A DNA stretch of 64,000 nucleotides from assembly GCF_030063415.1 (NCBI RefSeq), contig NZ_JASITA010000019.1, positions 1-64,000 on the forward strand, in the 5' to 3' direction. The stretch comes from Streptomyces sp. H27-C3 (lineage in GTDB: Bacteria; Actinomycetota; Actinomycetes; Streptomycetales; Streptomycetaceae). Each line of letters opens with the position of its first letter. The stretch's first letter is position 1. The notes under the pieces are model-generated. The model made no database searches, was not told the origin of the DNA, and saw only the letters and a program-made list of their open reading frames with translations. Shown here piece by piece: positions 26,803 to 35,880 of the stretch. The position numbers were made by a program, and so were the translations under genes.

Positions 26803-27602
26803 TCAGCCGAGGCCCGGCACTCTGGAGACCAAGAGGTCGATCAGCTTGATGCCGACGAATGGCAGAACGAGGCCGCCGAGGCCGTAGAGCGTGAGGTTGC
26901 GCCGTAGCAGGTCGTGGGCGGAGGCGGGGGTGTAGCGCACACCGCGCAGGGCGAGCGGGATGAGCGCGATGATGATCAGCGCGTTGAAGATGATCGCGGA
27001 AGTGATCGCCGAGGTGGGGCTGTGCAGCCCCATGATGTTCAGAGCTTCCAGCCCGGGGTGGGCGCCGGTGAACATGGCGGGGACGATCGCCAAGTGCTTC
27101 GCGACGTCGTTGGTGATGGAGAACGTCGTCAGCGCCCCCCGGGTGATCAGGAGCTGCTTGCCGATCTCGATGATCTCGATGAGCTTGGTCGGGTTGGAGT
27201 CCAGGTCCACCATGTTCCCGGCCTCCTTCGCGGCCGAGGTGCCGGTGTTCATGGCCACGCCGACGTCCGCCTGCGACCTTCGGCGACGGCTTCCGCGAGG
27301 TTGGCGAAGACGACGGTCAACCACAGCCAGCAGCTGATCACCCACGTGAATACCGACGGATGAATCACCGCGGAGAGCGTGGTGAGCACGGCGCCGGTGG
27401 CCACCACAAACTGCACAGGGTTTCTGGCGAGGTCGCGCGGATGCAGTTTGCGCAGCGCTTCGGGGAGGCCTTTCACCAACTGCGCGGGTTCGAAGAGGCC
27501 ACCGGGCGCGCGCCGCTGCCCCGACGGCTGGGGGCCCAGGCCGGTTCGGGGCGTACGTGCCTTCGTGGACGTAGGGGCGAACGATGAAGCGGCGGGAAGC
27601 AT
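26803..27602 (-). pseudogene. kdpB: KdpB with catalytic core deleted
   Basis: The N-terminal part (GLFEPAQLVKGLPEALRKL, VVATGAVLTTLSA, LWLTVVFANLAEAVAEGR) and C-terminal part (ADVGVAMNTGTSAAKEAGNM, LDSNPTKLIEI, ITNDVAKHLAIVPAMF) of the potassium-pumping P-type ATPase are joined at about 27275 in different frames. The missing middle, some 450 residues, contains the DKTGT phosphorylation site and ATP-binding domain. KdpA and KdpC genes are absent. ATG at 27602. Confidence 0.85.
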
Positions 27603-28181
27603 GGCTGACGGCCTTCTGACGGGGTCGGCAAGGAATGAGTGGCTCCGCCGCCTGCCCGTATCTGTGCCCTGGCCCATGAGGAGGGGCTGCCGGGACGCGG
27701 CGACGTGATGACGGGCATGCCAACGCGTACTCATCCGCCGGGGAGGCGGGCGCAGTCGAACCTAAGCCCCCGTGGCGGTCCAAATGGCCTGGCTGAGCCG
27801 GTATTTGCGACTCTCATACGGACAGCAGGATTCGACCGTCAAGGCCGTATCAGGAGGCATCGAAAGAGCGTCAGTGGAGCATCAAAAGGGGGCGTTGATG
27901 ATCGAAAGCGGTGCCAGACTGGCCGACGTGAGAGGGGGCGGGCGACCACCCGTGACGGAGGGGCGTAGCGCCTGGCGTGCAGTCGGACAGGCGCGACTGC
28001 ACACCGCGTGCCGATTGCTCACGACACGCGGGTTGAACGGGTCCGCGACCAACGAGGGGGCGCGGACCCGTCCGGCGTTTCGGCCCAGGTCGGTCGGGCC
28101 AAGGGATCTCGGCCGCGCGTTTCACTCCGGGGCCGCGTCGCGCTTACCGGCCCGGAAAGATCTGGTCCCAGGCGGAGCGGC
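27603..28181. other. Region without a recognised gene
   Basis: About 580 bp upstream of the kdpB relic. A few open frames exist on both strands but none has recognisable protein features. Confidence 0.45.
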
Positions 28182-28325
28182 TCACGGCCGATAGATCATT
28201 TCGATCATGAATGCGGCGATCAGAGCCCAGACGCCGAGCCCCAGGAGCCACATCCGGTCCGTGAGCCCCCCAGCGGCGACCAGGGCGACGGCCGACAGCG
28301 TGAGGGCTATGACGATGCGGCGCAT
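28182..28325 (-). CDS. Small two-helix membrane protein
   Basis: About 47 residues from the ATG at 28325 (GGAGAG 4 bp upstream), or 55 from the ATG at 28349. Two hydrophobic segments: IVIALTLSAVALVAAGG and WLLGLGVWALIAAFMIEMIY. Small actinobacterial membrane peptide of unknown role. Confidence 0.5.
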   Translation of the reverse strand: MRRIVIALTLSAVALVAAGGLTDRMWLLGLGVWALIAAFMIEMIYRP

Positions 28326-28389
28326 GCCGCTCTCCGGAGTGGATTTCATGCGTGGATCGCCAGGAGTGGCGCCACGGCACAACCGGTCG

Positions 28390-29032
28390 TTAGCCGGCGC
28401 AAGAGGTGCCTGGCCGGTCGAAGACGGACGGTCGTGGGCGCAGCCTAGCTGTCCGCCGGCACCACTGGGCGAGACATCGAGGCTTGTGGCTGCCGACCGA
28501 GTCCGGTGAAGCCGCCCAACTCATCGCTCCGGACGGACTCATTCCTCGATCTTGCCCGGAGGACAGAGATCCGCCGTCAAGAAACGAGACGACCTCGGCG
28601 ATATAGCAGCGGTGCACCTCGCGCAGGTTGTGAGGCTTGGACAGGAGGCCGATCCGGTCCTGGAGGGTGTCGCCGGGCAAGAACCCGTGGGTGAACAGGC
28701 TGAGTTCGGACCCCGTGAGGAACACGATCTCGGCGCCCTGTGTGCGTAGCCGCTCGGCGCGTTCCGCGCAGTCGGCGAGGAAGGCGAGCAGTTCGTCGGT
28801 GGTCAGGCCGCAGGTGAAGGGGCAGAGCCACACCTCCAGGCCGGCGCCGGCGGCGTGGGTGGCGGCGATCTCGAGTCGGTCCGGGTCGCCGCCGGTGACA
28901 CGCACCGCCGTGCAGTGCAGATCTTCGCGGATGACGCGCATCTCACGCTGGACGACTTCGGGGTCGAACGTCGTACGGGTGCTCACTCCGGCGTTGATGA
29001 AGCCGGTGTCGTACGTGATGCCTGCCTCGCAT
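28390..29032 (-). pseudogene. Truncated TIM-barrel-like protein of unknown function
   Basis: Homologous to Streptomyces proteins of about 330 residues often labelled abortive infection protein. Retained are GITYDTGF, FDPEVVQREMRVIREDLHC, RVTGGDPDRLEIAATHAAGA and LTGSELSLFTHGF. Homology ends at about 28640, so roughly half is missing. The likely start ATG at 29032 (MRGR) is out of frame with GITYDTGF, indicating a one-base indel within the first codons. Confidence 0.6.
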
Positions 29033-29104
29033 GCGTGACGCCCCTTTGCTGACGGACCCGTGCGGCCGGTTTGCAGAGCCGCAGACCAGGCGCCGAGAGT
29101 ATAC

Positions 29105-29119
29105 GGTACTCGACGTACC
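29105..29119. promoter_or_regulatory. Inverted repeat, candidate TetR operator
   Basis: GGTAC-TCGAC-GTACC, 5-bp arms with a 5-bp spacer, in an AT-richer stretch between the TIM-barrel relic and the TetR gene. Confidence 0.4.
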
Positions 29120-29160
29120 CTAAAGTTAGCGCTGGCCAAAGAAATGCGAACCCGGCCAAA

Positions 29161-29173
29161 GTACGAAGCGTAC
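29161..29173. promoter_or_regulatory. Inverted repeat, second candidate TetR operator
   Basis: GTACG-AAG-CGTAC, 20 bp before the TetR-family start. It shares the GTAC core with the repeat at 29105-29119, as expected for two sites of one regulator. Confidence 0.45.
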
Positions 29174-29192
29174 CTATGATGGGAGAGTGAGC

Positions 29193-29816
29193 ATGGCTGA
29201 TGATTCGACACCGCAGCCCGGCCCGACCCTGGCGCGGCGGCGCGGGGTCGAGCTGGAACAGGCGATCCTTCGCGCCGCGCTCGACGAGCTCATCGAATGC
29301 GGGTTTCCGGGGCTGACCATGGACAAGGTCGCCAGGCGTGCCGGCACCAACAAGAACGCGATCTACCGCCGATGGCCGAACCGCGCGGCTCTCGGTGTCG
29401 CCGCCTACCTGCAGATCGCCGACGCCCAGCTGCGCGTCCCCGACACGGGCGACCTGCGCGGGGACGTGCTGGCGCTACTGCGGCGGATCAACCGCGACCT
29501 GTCCTCACCGGGCGGCGACATCCTGCGCGGGCTGCTGTCGAGCATCGGCGACGAACCTGAACTGCTGGCGCAACTGCAAGAACAGGTCGGCGACAGCGGA
29601 GCAGGCCGCTGGCTGACCCTCCTGGGCCGCGCCGTGGCCCGCGGTGAAGCAGCGCCCGAGGCGCTCCACCCGCGGGTCGCCACCGTGGCCCTCGTCCTGC
29701 TGCGCAACGAATACGTCACCCGCGGGATTGCCACCGTTCCCGACAGCGTCCTCGTCGAGATCGTCGACGAGGTCTACCTGCCGCTGATACGCCAATGCGG
29801 CGTAACAACAAGCTGA
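29193..29816 (+). CDS. TetR/AcrR-family transcriptional regulator
   Basis: About 207 residues. N-terminal helix-turn-helix: EQAILRAALDELIECGF, LTMDKVARRAGTNKNAIYRR, WPNRAAL. The ligand-binding domain is of the TetR_C_16/33 kind without a clear ligand. ATG at 29193 preferred over GTG at 29187 because GGGAGA is 6 bp upstream. Probably autoregulates through GTAC-core repeats upstream and controls the oxidase gene 51 bp downstream. Confidence 0.88.
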   Translation: MADDSTPQPGPTLARRRGVELEQAILRAALDELIECGFPGLTMDKVARRAGTNKNAIYRRWPNRAALGVAAYLQIADAQLRVPDTGDLRGDVLALLRRINRDLSSPGGDILRGLLSSIGDEPELLAQLQEQVGDSGAGRWLTLLGRAVARGEAAPEALHPRVATVALVLLRNEYVTRGIATVPDSVLVEIVDEVYLPLIRQCGVTTS

Positions 29817-29867
29817 TCGACCCATTCCGAGCGAGCCTGGATTCGCACACGACAGGACGGCTGGACG

Positions 29868-30935
29868 ATGAACATCGACGTACTGGACGAGGTCTACGAA
29901 CGCCTGCATTCAGCCGGACCGGAGTTCGGCGGGGACGAGGAGGGAAACCACGGCCTGACCAACCACGGCCCCATGACTGCCGAGGTACTGGCCCGGCGCG
30001 GATACGCCGATCTGGTCCCCTCATGGGTGGATCGGTACATGCCGCGCCTGACCGAGATGCCACGGGCCGGCGAGCCGATCCGCGACACCGGCTGGCAAGA
30101 GGCCCTCGGCCGGGGCGAACGCGTCGGTGACTGGGCCGCCTATTTCGGTCGGCTGGTCGCCGAGCGACCGTGGGCGGATGTCCTGACCGAGTGGTGGCCC
30201 CGCCTCCTGCCCGGCATCGGTGCCGGCGCCACGCACGGCGTCATCCGCGTCGGACATGCCGTCCGTGCCCTCACCAACGGTGCGGTGAGCGACAGCACGC
30301 GGGCCGAACTGGCACACGGCCTGGCCTTCTGGGCCGCCCGCTCCCTTCCGATCCCGGGCGCCACCGCGCCCGCCGGCGACCTGAACGCCGCCCTGGCTCT
30401 TGCCGGGCTACCCCATCTGCAGGAGCAGAGCGGACTGCTCGCAGGACGACTCGGCCGACTCACCGGCGTACCCGGCTGGTCCGACGCTCAAGCCGCCCTG
30501 CGTCCCGCGGTCTCCGATGAACAGGCCGTCACCCTGCTGCGCCAGCTCGTCGACGCGGCAACGCTGCGGTACCTGACACACGGTCACGGAAGTCCCGTGC
30601 TGCTCGTTCACACCGCAACCGCACCCAACGCCGTACTCCACGTACTGCCCACCCTGCCGCGCCAGATGTGGGCGCCGAGCTTCGCCGCAGTATGGTCGGC
30701 CAGCGCCGCCCTCGTCTCGACGTACGAGCCGCGGCACGGCATTCCTCGCGGGGAACTACCCGAGCCGCCGAACTGCGACGACCCGATCGCCGAGGTCGTG
30801 CGACGGTCCGCCGAACACGGGGACGAGCACGTCATCAAGTTCACCGACACCGCCGTTGAGGTCTTCGAGCGCACCGGCAACCCGGACGCCCTCGCCGCGG
30901 CCACCCACATCGCCACCCTCGTGGAACCCACCTGA
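29868..30935 (+). CDS. Questin oxidase family protein (DUF4243)
   Basis: About 355 residues, full length. Family hallmarks: NHGPMTAEVLARRG near residue 28, GATHGVIRVGHAVRAL near 120, and HTATAPNAVLHVLP near 248. Fungal members open anthraquinone rings (questin to desmethylsulochrin) by Baeyer-Villiger-type oxidation; bacterial members are mostly uncharacterised. Likely co-transcribed with the TetR gene. The IS256 relic begins immediately after its stop. Confidence 0.85.
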   Translation: MNIDVLDEVYERLHSAGPEFGGDEEGNHGLTNHGPMTAEVLARRGYADLVPSWVDRYMPRLTEMPRAGEPIRDTGWQEALGRGERVGDWAAYFGRLVAERPWADVLTEWWPRLLPGIGAGATHGVIRVGHAVRALTNGAVSDSTRAELAHGLAFWAARSLPIPGATAPAGDLNAALALAGLPHLQEQSGLLAGRLGRLTGVPGWSDAQAALRPAVSDEQAVTLLRQLVDAATLRYLTHGHGSPVLLVHTATAPNAVLHVLPTLPRQMWAPSFAAVWSASAALVSTYEPRHGIPRGELPEPPNCDDPIAEVVRRSAEHGDEHVIKFTDTAVEVFERTGNPDALAAATHIATLVEPT

Positions 30936-30936
30936 G

Positions 30937-31151
30937 ATGCGTCACTGAAAGTGTCAACGCCCGGATCCGCAAGGCCGTGCGGGCCCGAGGGCATTTCCCC
31001 AACGATCAGGCCGCCCTCAAGTGCGTGTACTTGGCGTGATGAGCTCGGATCCCACCGGCACCGGCCGCAAGCGGTGGACCATGCGGTGGAAGGCCGCACT
31101 CCAAGCCTTCGACATCGCCTCGACGGCCGGCTCACCGCTGGACGCCGCTAG
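30937..31151 (+). mobile_element. IS256-family transposase C-terminal relic
   Basis: Residues TESVNARIRKAVRARGHFPN, QAALKCVYLA and, after a frameshift, DPTGTGRKRWTMRWKAALQA and, after a second one, DGRLTAGRR to a TAG at 31149-31151. This is the last 70 residues of an IS256-type transposase with two frameshifts. No terminal inverted repeats recognised. Confidence 0.78.
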
Positions 31152-31191
31152 AGAAACCCGAACGAGTTCCACCGTTTGCTACACAGACCCC

Positions 31192-31632
31192 CTACATCGG
31201 CGCAGGAGTACGACTTTGTCGGCGGGCCAGGAGGGCGCCGCAGGCCAGGGTCGCGACGATTTGGCTGACGGCGCTGATGGTCTTTTGGGTGTACCAGACC
31301 GGCTCGTACATGTTGGGCAGCGGACCCAGTTTGCCCGGGTCGCTGTAGTGGTAAATGAGGACCGCAGCGAGTCCTCCCGCCGCGACCAGGAGGGCGAACG
31401 CCGGGGCGAGCCGGTTGCGTACGAACAGGACGAGCAGAGCGGCGAATGCCGCGAGGCCGGCTTCGATACGGAACAGGTCGCCCTGGCTGATGGTCGCGGT
31501 GTTGGCGTCGAAGCGCGGAGCGAGGTCGGCGTGCACGTAGGCGTCAACGGCGAGGGCTGCTGCCGCGATCAGGCGCAGAGCGAGTTCCAGGGGGCGTGGC
31601 CGGTCCGAAGCGTGGAGTGGGGTGTGGCGCAT
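31192..31632 (-). CDS. Small four-helix membrane protein
   Basis: About 146 residues with four predicted membrane helices (DxxxHADLAPRFD segment between the first two). Proteins of this shape sit beside copper and redox proteins in actinomycetes but have no assigned activity. It follows the cupredoxin gene by 75 bp in the same direction and may belong to the same transcript. Confidence 0.7.
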   Translation of the reverse strand: MRHTPLHASDRPRPLELALRLIAAAALAVDAYVHADLAPRFDANTATISQGDLFRIEAGLAAFAALLVLFVRNRLAPAFALLVAAGGLAAVLIYHYSDPGKLGPLPNMYEPVWYTQKTISAVSQIVATLACGALLARRQSRTPAPM

Positions 31633-31707
31633 GGGGTGTACCCCCTGACGGTAGGGACGAGACGCGGCGGCGCCGGGCGGGTGTGGCGGCGCCGCCGGGC
31701 GGGGCTG

Positions 31708-32136
31708 TCAGCGCACGGTGAGGGTGCCGGTCATGGACGGGTGAATGCTGCACAGGAACGCGTACTCACCCTTGGTGCGTGGGGCGGTGATGGTCGCACG
31801 TTTGCCCTTGGCCAGGTTGCCGGTGTCGAACTCCTTGCCCTCCTCGGCGGTGAGGGTGTGGGGGCTGCTGTCCTGATTGATCACCGTGATCTTCTGGCCC
31901 GGGGCGACGGTGATCCGGGCGGGGCTGAACTTGAAATCTTTGATCGTTACGGTCATCGAGGTCGACGCGGTGGTCCCGGCGCTGCTTGAGGGCGCTACTT
32001 CGCTGCTGGAGGTGCTGGGGGAGGGCGGCGAAGAGTCGGAGCACCCTGTGGCGGCCATGGCCGCCACGAGGACCACGGCCAACAGGGCGCCCTGGGTGCG
32101 GGAGGTCTGCCCGTGGCGGAGAGGGGATGCGTACAT
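31708..32136 (-). CDS. Secreted cupredoxin-like lipoprotein
   Basis: About 142 residues. Lipoprotein signal ending in the lipobox ATGCS, a Ser/Thr-rich linker, and a plastocyanin-like domain. All type 1 copper ligands are present: His in DSSPHTL, and Cys, His, Met in FLCSIHPSM near the C-terminus. A single-domain electron carrier or copper-binding protein at the outer face of the membrane. ATG at 32136 with AAAGGTG 6 bp upstream. Confidence 0.87.
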   Translation of the reverse strand: MYASPLRHGQTSRTQGALLAVVLVAAMAATGCSDSSPPSPSTSSSEVAPSSSAGTTASTSMTVTIKDFKFSPARITVAPGQKITVINQDSSPHTLTAEEGKEFDTGNLAKGKRATITAPRTKGEYAFLCSIHPSMTGTLTVR

Positions 32137-32232
32137 GGCGGGCACCTTTACGAAAGCGGGCCCGCCGCGCGGGCTTTGGTCGGGGACCCCGGCTGCCCGG
32201 CAGCGCGTGTGGTGGCTGCCGGGCGGGGGTGT

Positions 32233-33066
32233 CTACACGGTCAGCTGGTCGGGGCTGACTGCCTTGTCGGTGGTGAAGAAATCGGCCGGTACGGGGTACT
32301 GGCCGAGTACGAAGTGGAGGATCGCGGCGTGCATGGCTTCTACAGGGGCGATCGTCGCAGCGGTCTTGATTCCGCCTTCGCTCTTCACGTTCGCCGCGGC
32401 GAACATGTACGTCTCCGTCGCCTGGTCCTCCAGTTGCAGGGCCAGCTTGGCTACTCCGGTGACGTCTTTGACCTTGCCGAGCGCGTCGACGACGGCTTGG
32501 TGACCGGAGAGCGGGACGCCGGAGATGGCTTTCTTCCCGGCCCCGGTCAGTACCGCGTTCCACGCTTTGGCGTGGTCGGCGTGCTGGCTCATGGCGGTCT
32601 TCGCGAAGGTGGCCACCGCGGGCGGAACCTTCCCGAGCTTGCCCGCCGCGGCGGCGTCCAACGCCGCTTTGTACGCCCCGACGGCCTGGTTCTCCAGCGC
32701 GGCAGCAAGCGCCACCACCTTGAAGTCACCGGTGTACATCGAGGAGGGAGAGCCGGACGGGGACCCGGAAGGCGCGCCCGCGGCCTTCACCGTCTTGTCG
32801 CTCGTACAGGCTGCCAGGGCCATCGCGGCTCCCACCCCGCCCAGGCCGAACAGCAGCCGGCGCCGGTCAAGACCTCGCGACAGGCCTCTGGCGGTTCCGG
32901 AAGGCTCGCCCGCGTCACCGGCAGCGTCCAGGGAGCGGATCTCCTCCGTCAGGTCGTCCGCGGAGGCGAGCATTCCCGGCATCGACTCACGATGGGCCTC
33001 ATCCAGCTCACCGGTCAGTTTGTGCAGCTCGGACTCAGTGATGGGCAGCTCCCAATCACGGCTCAT
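32233..33066 (-). CDS. Tat/lipoprotein-anchored ferritin-like protein, first paralogue
   Basis: About 277 residues. An N-terminal acidic region of about 65 residues precedes a twin-arginine-like signal (DRRRLLFGLGG) with a lipobox-like LAAC, so the membrane segment is internal. Then a ferritin-like four-helix domain: LENQAVGAYKAAL, SQHADHAKAW, LEDQATETYMF, APVEAMHAAIL. The first ExxH is replaced by HxxH. The role could be extracytoplasmic iron or peroxide handling. Overlaps the upstream paralogue by 4 bp. Confidence 0.78.
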   Translation of the reverse strand: MSRDWELPITESELHKLTGELDEAHRESMPGMLASADDLTEEIRSLDAAGDAGEPSGTARGLSRGLDRRRLLFGLGGVGAAMALAACTSDKTVKAAGAPSGSPSGSPSSMYTGDFKVVALAAALENQAVGAYKAALDAAAAGKLGKVPPAVATFAKTAMSQHADHAKAWNAVLTGAGKKAISGVPLSGHQAVVDALGKVKDVTGVAKLALQLEDQATETYMFAAANVKSEGGIKTAATIAPVEAMHAAILHFVLGQYPVPADFFTTDKAVSPDQLTV

Positions 33067-33845
33067 TTCAGTGCCCCTTCATCGATCGGGGATGCCTTGG
33101 ACGTGGGGTAGAAGGCGTCGGGGAAGCCGACGCTGCCGGCCGCGGCCGGCAACTGATCCACCTTGGTGGGGATCGCGATGAGGTTCGCGGCCCCGCCCTT
33201 GAGGAGCGCCTGCACGGCCAGCAGCGTGGCCCTGTGCTGTGCTTCGACCGGGGCAACCGAGGCGAACAGGCTGCGCAGCTCCGCGTCGGAGACCTGCCCG
33301 ATGTTCTTGGTGTAGGTCTGGGCCGCGACGTCTTCCAGGGTGATGGCGAGCGCGACAACATCGGCCGGGGTCTTCAGCGTGGGCAGCGCCTTCTTGACCA
33401 CAGCGGCATACTTCGGATCCGGGCCCCTCTGCTCCTTGCCGCCGGCCTTGATCGCGGCCGCGTTGAACGCCTTGCCATGGGCCTGGTGCTGCGTCGTCGT
33501 CTTGGCGATGAAAGCCGCCACCGTCTTGTTGCCGTCCTTGATGAACGGCAACCCGGCGGCGGTCTGGTACACACTCACCGCCAGGTTCTCCAGCGACGCG
33601 GCTGTCTGCAGTGCCTTCACGTCGTCACTGGTGGCTGCCGCCGCCCGGCCGGCACCCATCGCGGCCGATACCCCGGCCAGACCGGCGGCCGCGCCCCAGC
33701 GCCACCAGCCCGAGCGGGACGCAGGCTGTTGTTCGGTGTAGTTGTCCAGAGCGGACCGTGTGATCCGCAACGCATCACTGTTGAGGTCCTCGGACTGCTC
33801 TGTCAGGTGTTGAAGCAGCCGAGAATCGATCTCTTCCCTGCTCAT
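33063..33845 (-). CDS. Ferritin-like membrane-anchored protein, second paralogue
   Basis: About 260 residues with the same plan as its neighbour: about 50 polar residues, a hydrophobic segment ending AGRAAAA, then a ferritin-like domain (LENLAVSVYQTAA, TTQHQAHGKAFN, LEDVAAQTYTKNI, APVEAQHRATLLA). Again HxxH stands where ExxH is usual. ATG at 33845. Stop and start of the two genes overlap in ATGA, so they are made together and may form a heteromer. Confidence 0.78.
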   Translation of the reverse strand: MSREEIDSRLLQHLTEQSEDLNSDALRITRSALDNYTEQQPASRSGWWRWGAAAGLAGVSAAMGAGRAAAATSDDVKALQTAASLENLAVSVYQTAAGLPFIKDGNKTVAAFIAKTTTQHQAHGKAFNAAAIKAGGKEQRGPDPKYAAVVKKALPTLKTPADVVALAITLEDVAAQTYTKNIGQVSDAELRSLFASVAPVEAQHRATLLAVQALLKGGAANLIAIPTKVDQLPAAAGSVGFPDAFYPTSKASPIDEGALK

Positions 33846-34743
33846 ACGACCTCCTCTCGTGTTCGCGACTATCGCGACCAGCACAAGCCATCTGCTCACG
33901 AAGCACCGCTGACCGCCTGGGAGGCAGCGCCGAATGGCCGTCAAGTTCCTTCGAAGGGGCGACGCGCCGAACCCCTCCCTTGACCTCCTCGGCCAGTTCG
34001 GTGAGGGACGGCTATCCGGGGCTGGTCGAGAGGGACCCGGGTACGCGGGCACGGTGATGACGCTGGCAGGGGGACCGCCCGGTGCCTCTCCTGCTGCTGC
34101 TCTCCGAGCGGTCAGGACGCATTTGCTGAAGGGGCTCCAGTCCGGCTGGCAGAGAACCTCGTCTGGTCGCGTGCGAGGCCCATCCGCTGAGCCGCGGGTT
34201 CCGAATGGAGGGCGTGAGCATCATGGGTAGGGACTTGGCGCTCACCGCGCTCACCGGACCGCTGTCGCGATATGCGGCGCTGGCCTGTCGTCGAGCTGGA
34301 TTTCGGCAGTCGTCCGGCCCGAGGCCGGTAACGGCGGTGGGCGGTGCGGCCATCGCCCTGGCGTCGGCACCAGGTCGATGGCGGGGAGTTCCGCAACTTC
34401 GATGAGAACGACTAGCTCATGCTGGAGCTGGGCACCCCACCATCGCCGAGCGAGGTCTACATGCTCATGCTGAAAGCCGTTTGCGGCCATGCCCCGAACG
34501 CCACCGCCGCCGTCTTCATCGTCCTGAAGTCCAAGGAATGGCGCGAGTTTTGCAGTGGCCCTGGCCAGGCCGCTGCGCACCCCGAAACTCGCGAGCGCAG
34601 CGGCCTTGTCATGAAGGCCGAGGATACAAAAGACTAAATCAGTCGGCTGTGGAGTACTGGATATGCGGAGGGGCGGCTTGATCGGCCTCGCCCCCTTGCC
34701 CCCTGTCCCACGGCATTCGTCACCAGCCCGATTGGAGTCCCCA
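33846..34743. other. Long intergenic region, no gene supported
   Basis: About 900 bp. Frames at 34419-34637 (+) and 34251-34766 (-) are open but neither has recognisable homology, and codon pattern is indecisive. The right end contains GGAG 7 bp before the peroxiredoxin GTG. Confidence 0.4.
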
Positions 34744-35229
34744 GTGGCCGCAGTACCTGATGTCAACCAGCACGTGCCCGACTTCTCGCTCCCCGGCGGA
34801 GTCTTGGTGGGCGACTCCTTTGAGCGCCGTGACTACACCCTTTGCGAAAGGCGCGGTCACCCCTTGGTGCTCGCGTTCTACCCGGGCGACGACACGAGCG
34901 TGTGTACCAAGCAGCTGTGTTCCTACTCCTCAGGTCTCGACGTGTTCCGAGGTTTCGGGTGCGAAGTGTGGGCCATCAGCTCGCAGTCGGTTGACAGCCA
35001 CGAGACACTCGCCAGGCGGCACGGCTTATGCGTGCCACTGCTGGCCGACACCGAACGTCAAGTAATCAAGGCGTTCGGAATTGCTGCTCCTGGCATCGGT
35101 CTGCGCCGGTCGGTGTTCCTCCTCCGGCCGGACGGCGTGCTGTACTGGAAACACTTAGCGCTGCTCGGCGCCGCTTACAAGGATGTGGGAACGCTGACGC
35201 GCCGCCTCTCGGAGCTCACCTCCACATGA
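34744..35229 (+). CDS. Peroxiredoxin, AhpC/TSA-BCP type
   Basis: About 161 residues. Thioredoxin fold with the peroxidatic cysteine in FYPGDDTSVCTKQLCSY near residue 55; a second cysteine five residues on may form the resolving disulfide, as in atypical 2-Cys BCP enzymes. Conserved SVFLLRPDGVLYW follows. Reduces peroxides in the cytoplasm. GTG start at 34744 with GGAG 7 bp upstream. Confidence 0.85.
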   Translation: MAAVPDVNQHVPDFSLPGGVLVGDSFERRDYTLCERRGHPLVLAFYPGDDTSVCTKQLCSYSSGLDVFRGFGCEVWAISSQSVDSHETLARRHGLCVPLLADTERQVIKAFGIAAPGIGLRRSVFLLRPDGVLYWKHLALLGAAYKDVGTLTRRLSELTST

Positions 35230-35826
35230 GTCCGAGGCGAGGTCGGTCGCCCGGCTTTGTCCAGTCAGCTCCCGGGTGCACCAGATCTGCTCGGCCTGCT
35301 GGCGGATCAGAAAACATGGCCGGCCAGGCGACAGATCCCTGAGCTGCGGGCTGCCGTGCGAGGTCGTGGCCGGGTAGGAGCGACCATCGGTGCGACGACG
35401 CATGCCGACTGCTCCGAGGGCCTCTCGTGGATCCCCAGCGTATTTCGCTCGAAGGGGTTCTTCAGATTAGTGGTAGAACTCAAACGATGTTCGATAAACG
35501 CCTGTTGCGCATCATGTGCAATAACGTGGGCGTCACTCGTAAGAGGGCAATTCTCCAGGGAACATCGGAATGGATTTCTTCCCGTCCGCGCCTATGTGCG
35601 TCTACCGCTGACCTGCGGGTACGCAGCTTCCGGAGTTGCGCGTGAAGAGGGTCCCGTTTCCTGTTCGGCGTTTCGCTGGTGCTGTTCATGGTTTCCTGCA
35701 GGCTGCGCATGTATTTGCGTGGCGATATTGCCGACCGGCGAGAAGCTCTGTCCTTCTCGTGGAAGCCGCCCGGACGCTTTGATGTCCTGCCCGCTGGGTC
35801 GTCTCATTCGCCTCCCCACCGCATAT
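35230..35826. other. Intergenic region with locally lower GC
   Basis: About 600 bp. The part around 35440-35600 is clearly less GC-rich than its surroundings, typical of a promoter region or of foreign DNA. No gene recognised. Confidence 0.45.
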
Positions 35827-35857
35827 CCATGTCCCGTTGCTCGGCAACGGGACATGG
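35827..35857. promoter_or_regulatory. Strong hairpin in the DUF4331 leader
   Basis: Perfect 14-bp stem (CCATGTCCCGTTGC with its complement) closed by a three-base TCG loop. It ends 23 bp before the GTG start of the DUF4331 gene and leaves the ribosome-binding site free. It may be an operator dyad, a leader RNA stabiliser or an attenuator. Confidence 0.6.
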
Positions 35858-35880
35858 TGTGCCGACGAGAGGACCCGTTC

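Noticed and set aside
34419..34637. 72-residue frame in the long gap before the peroxiredoxin
   Set aside because: No ribosome-binding site, homology or partner; could not be supported as a gene.
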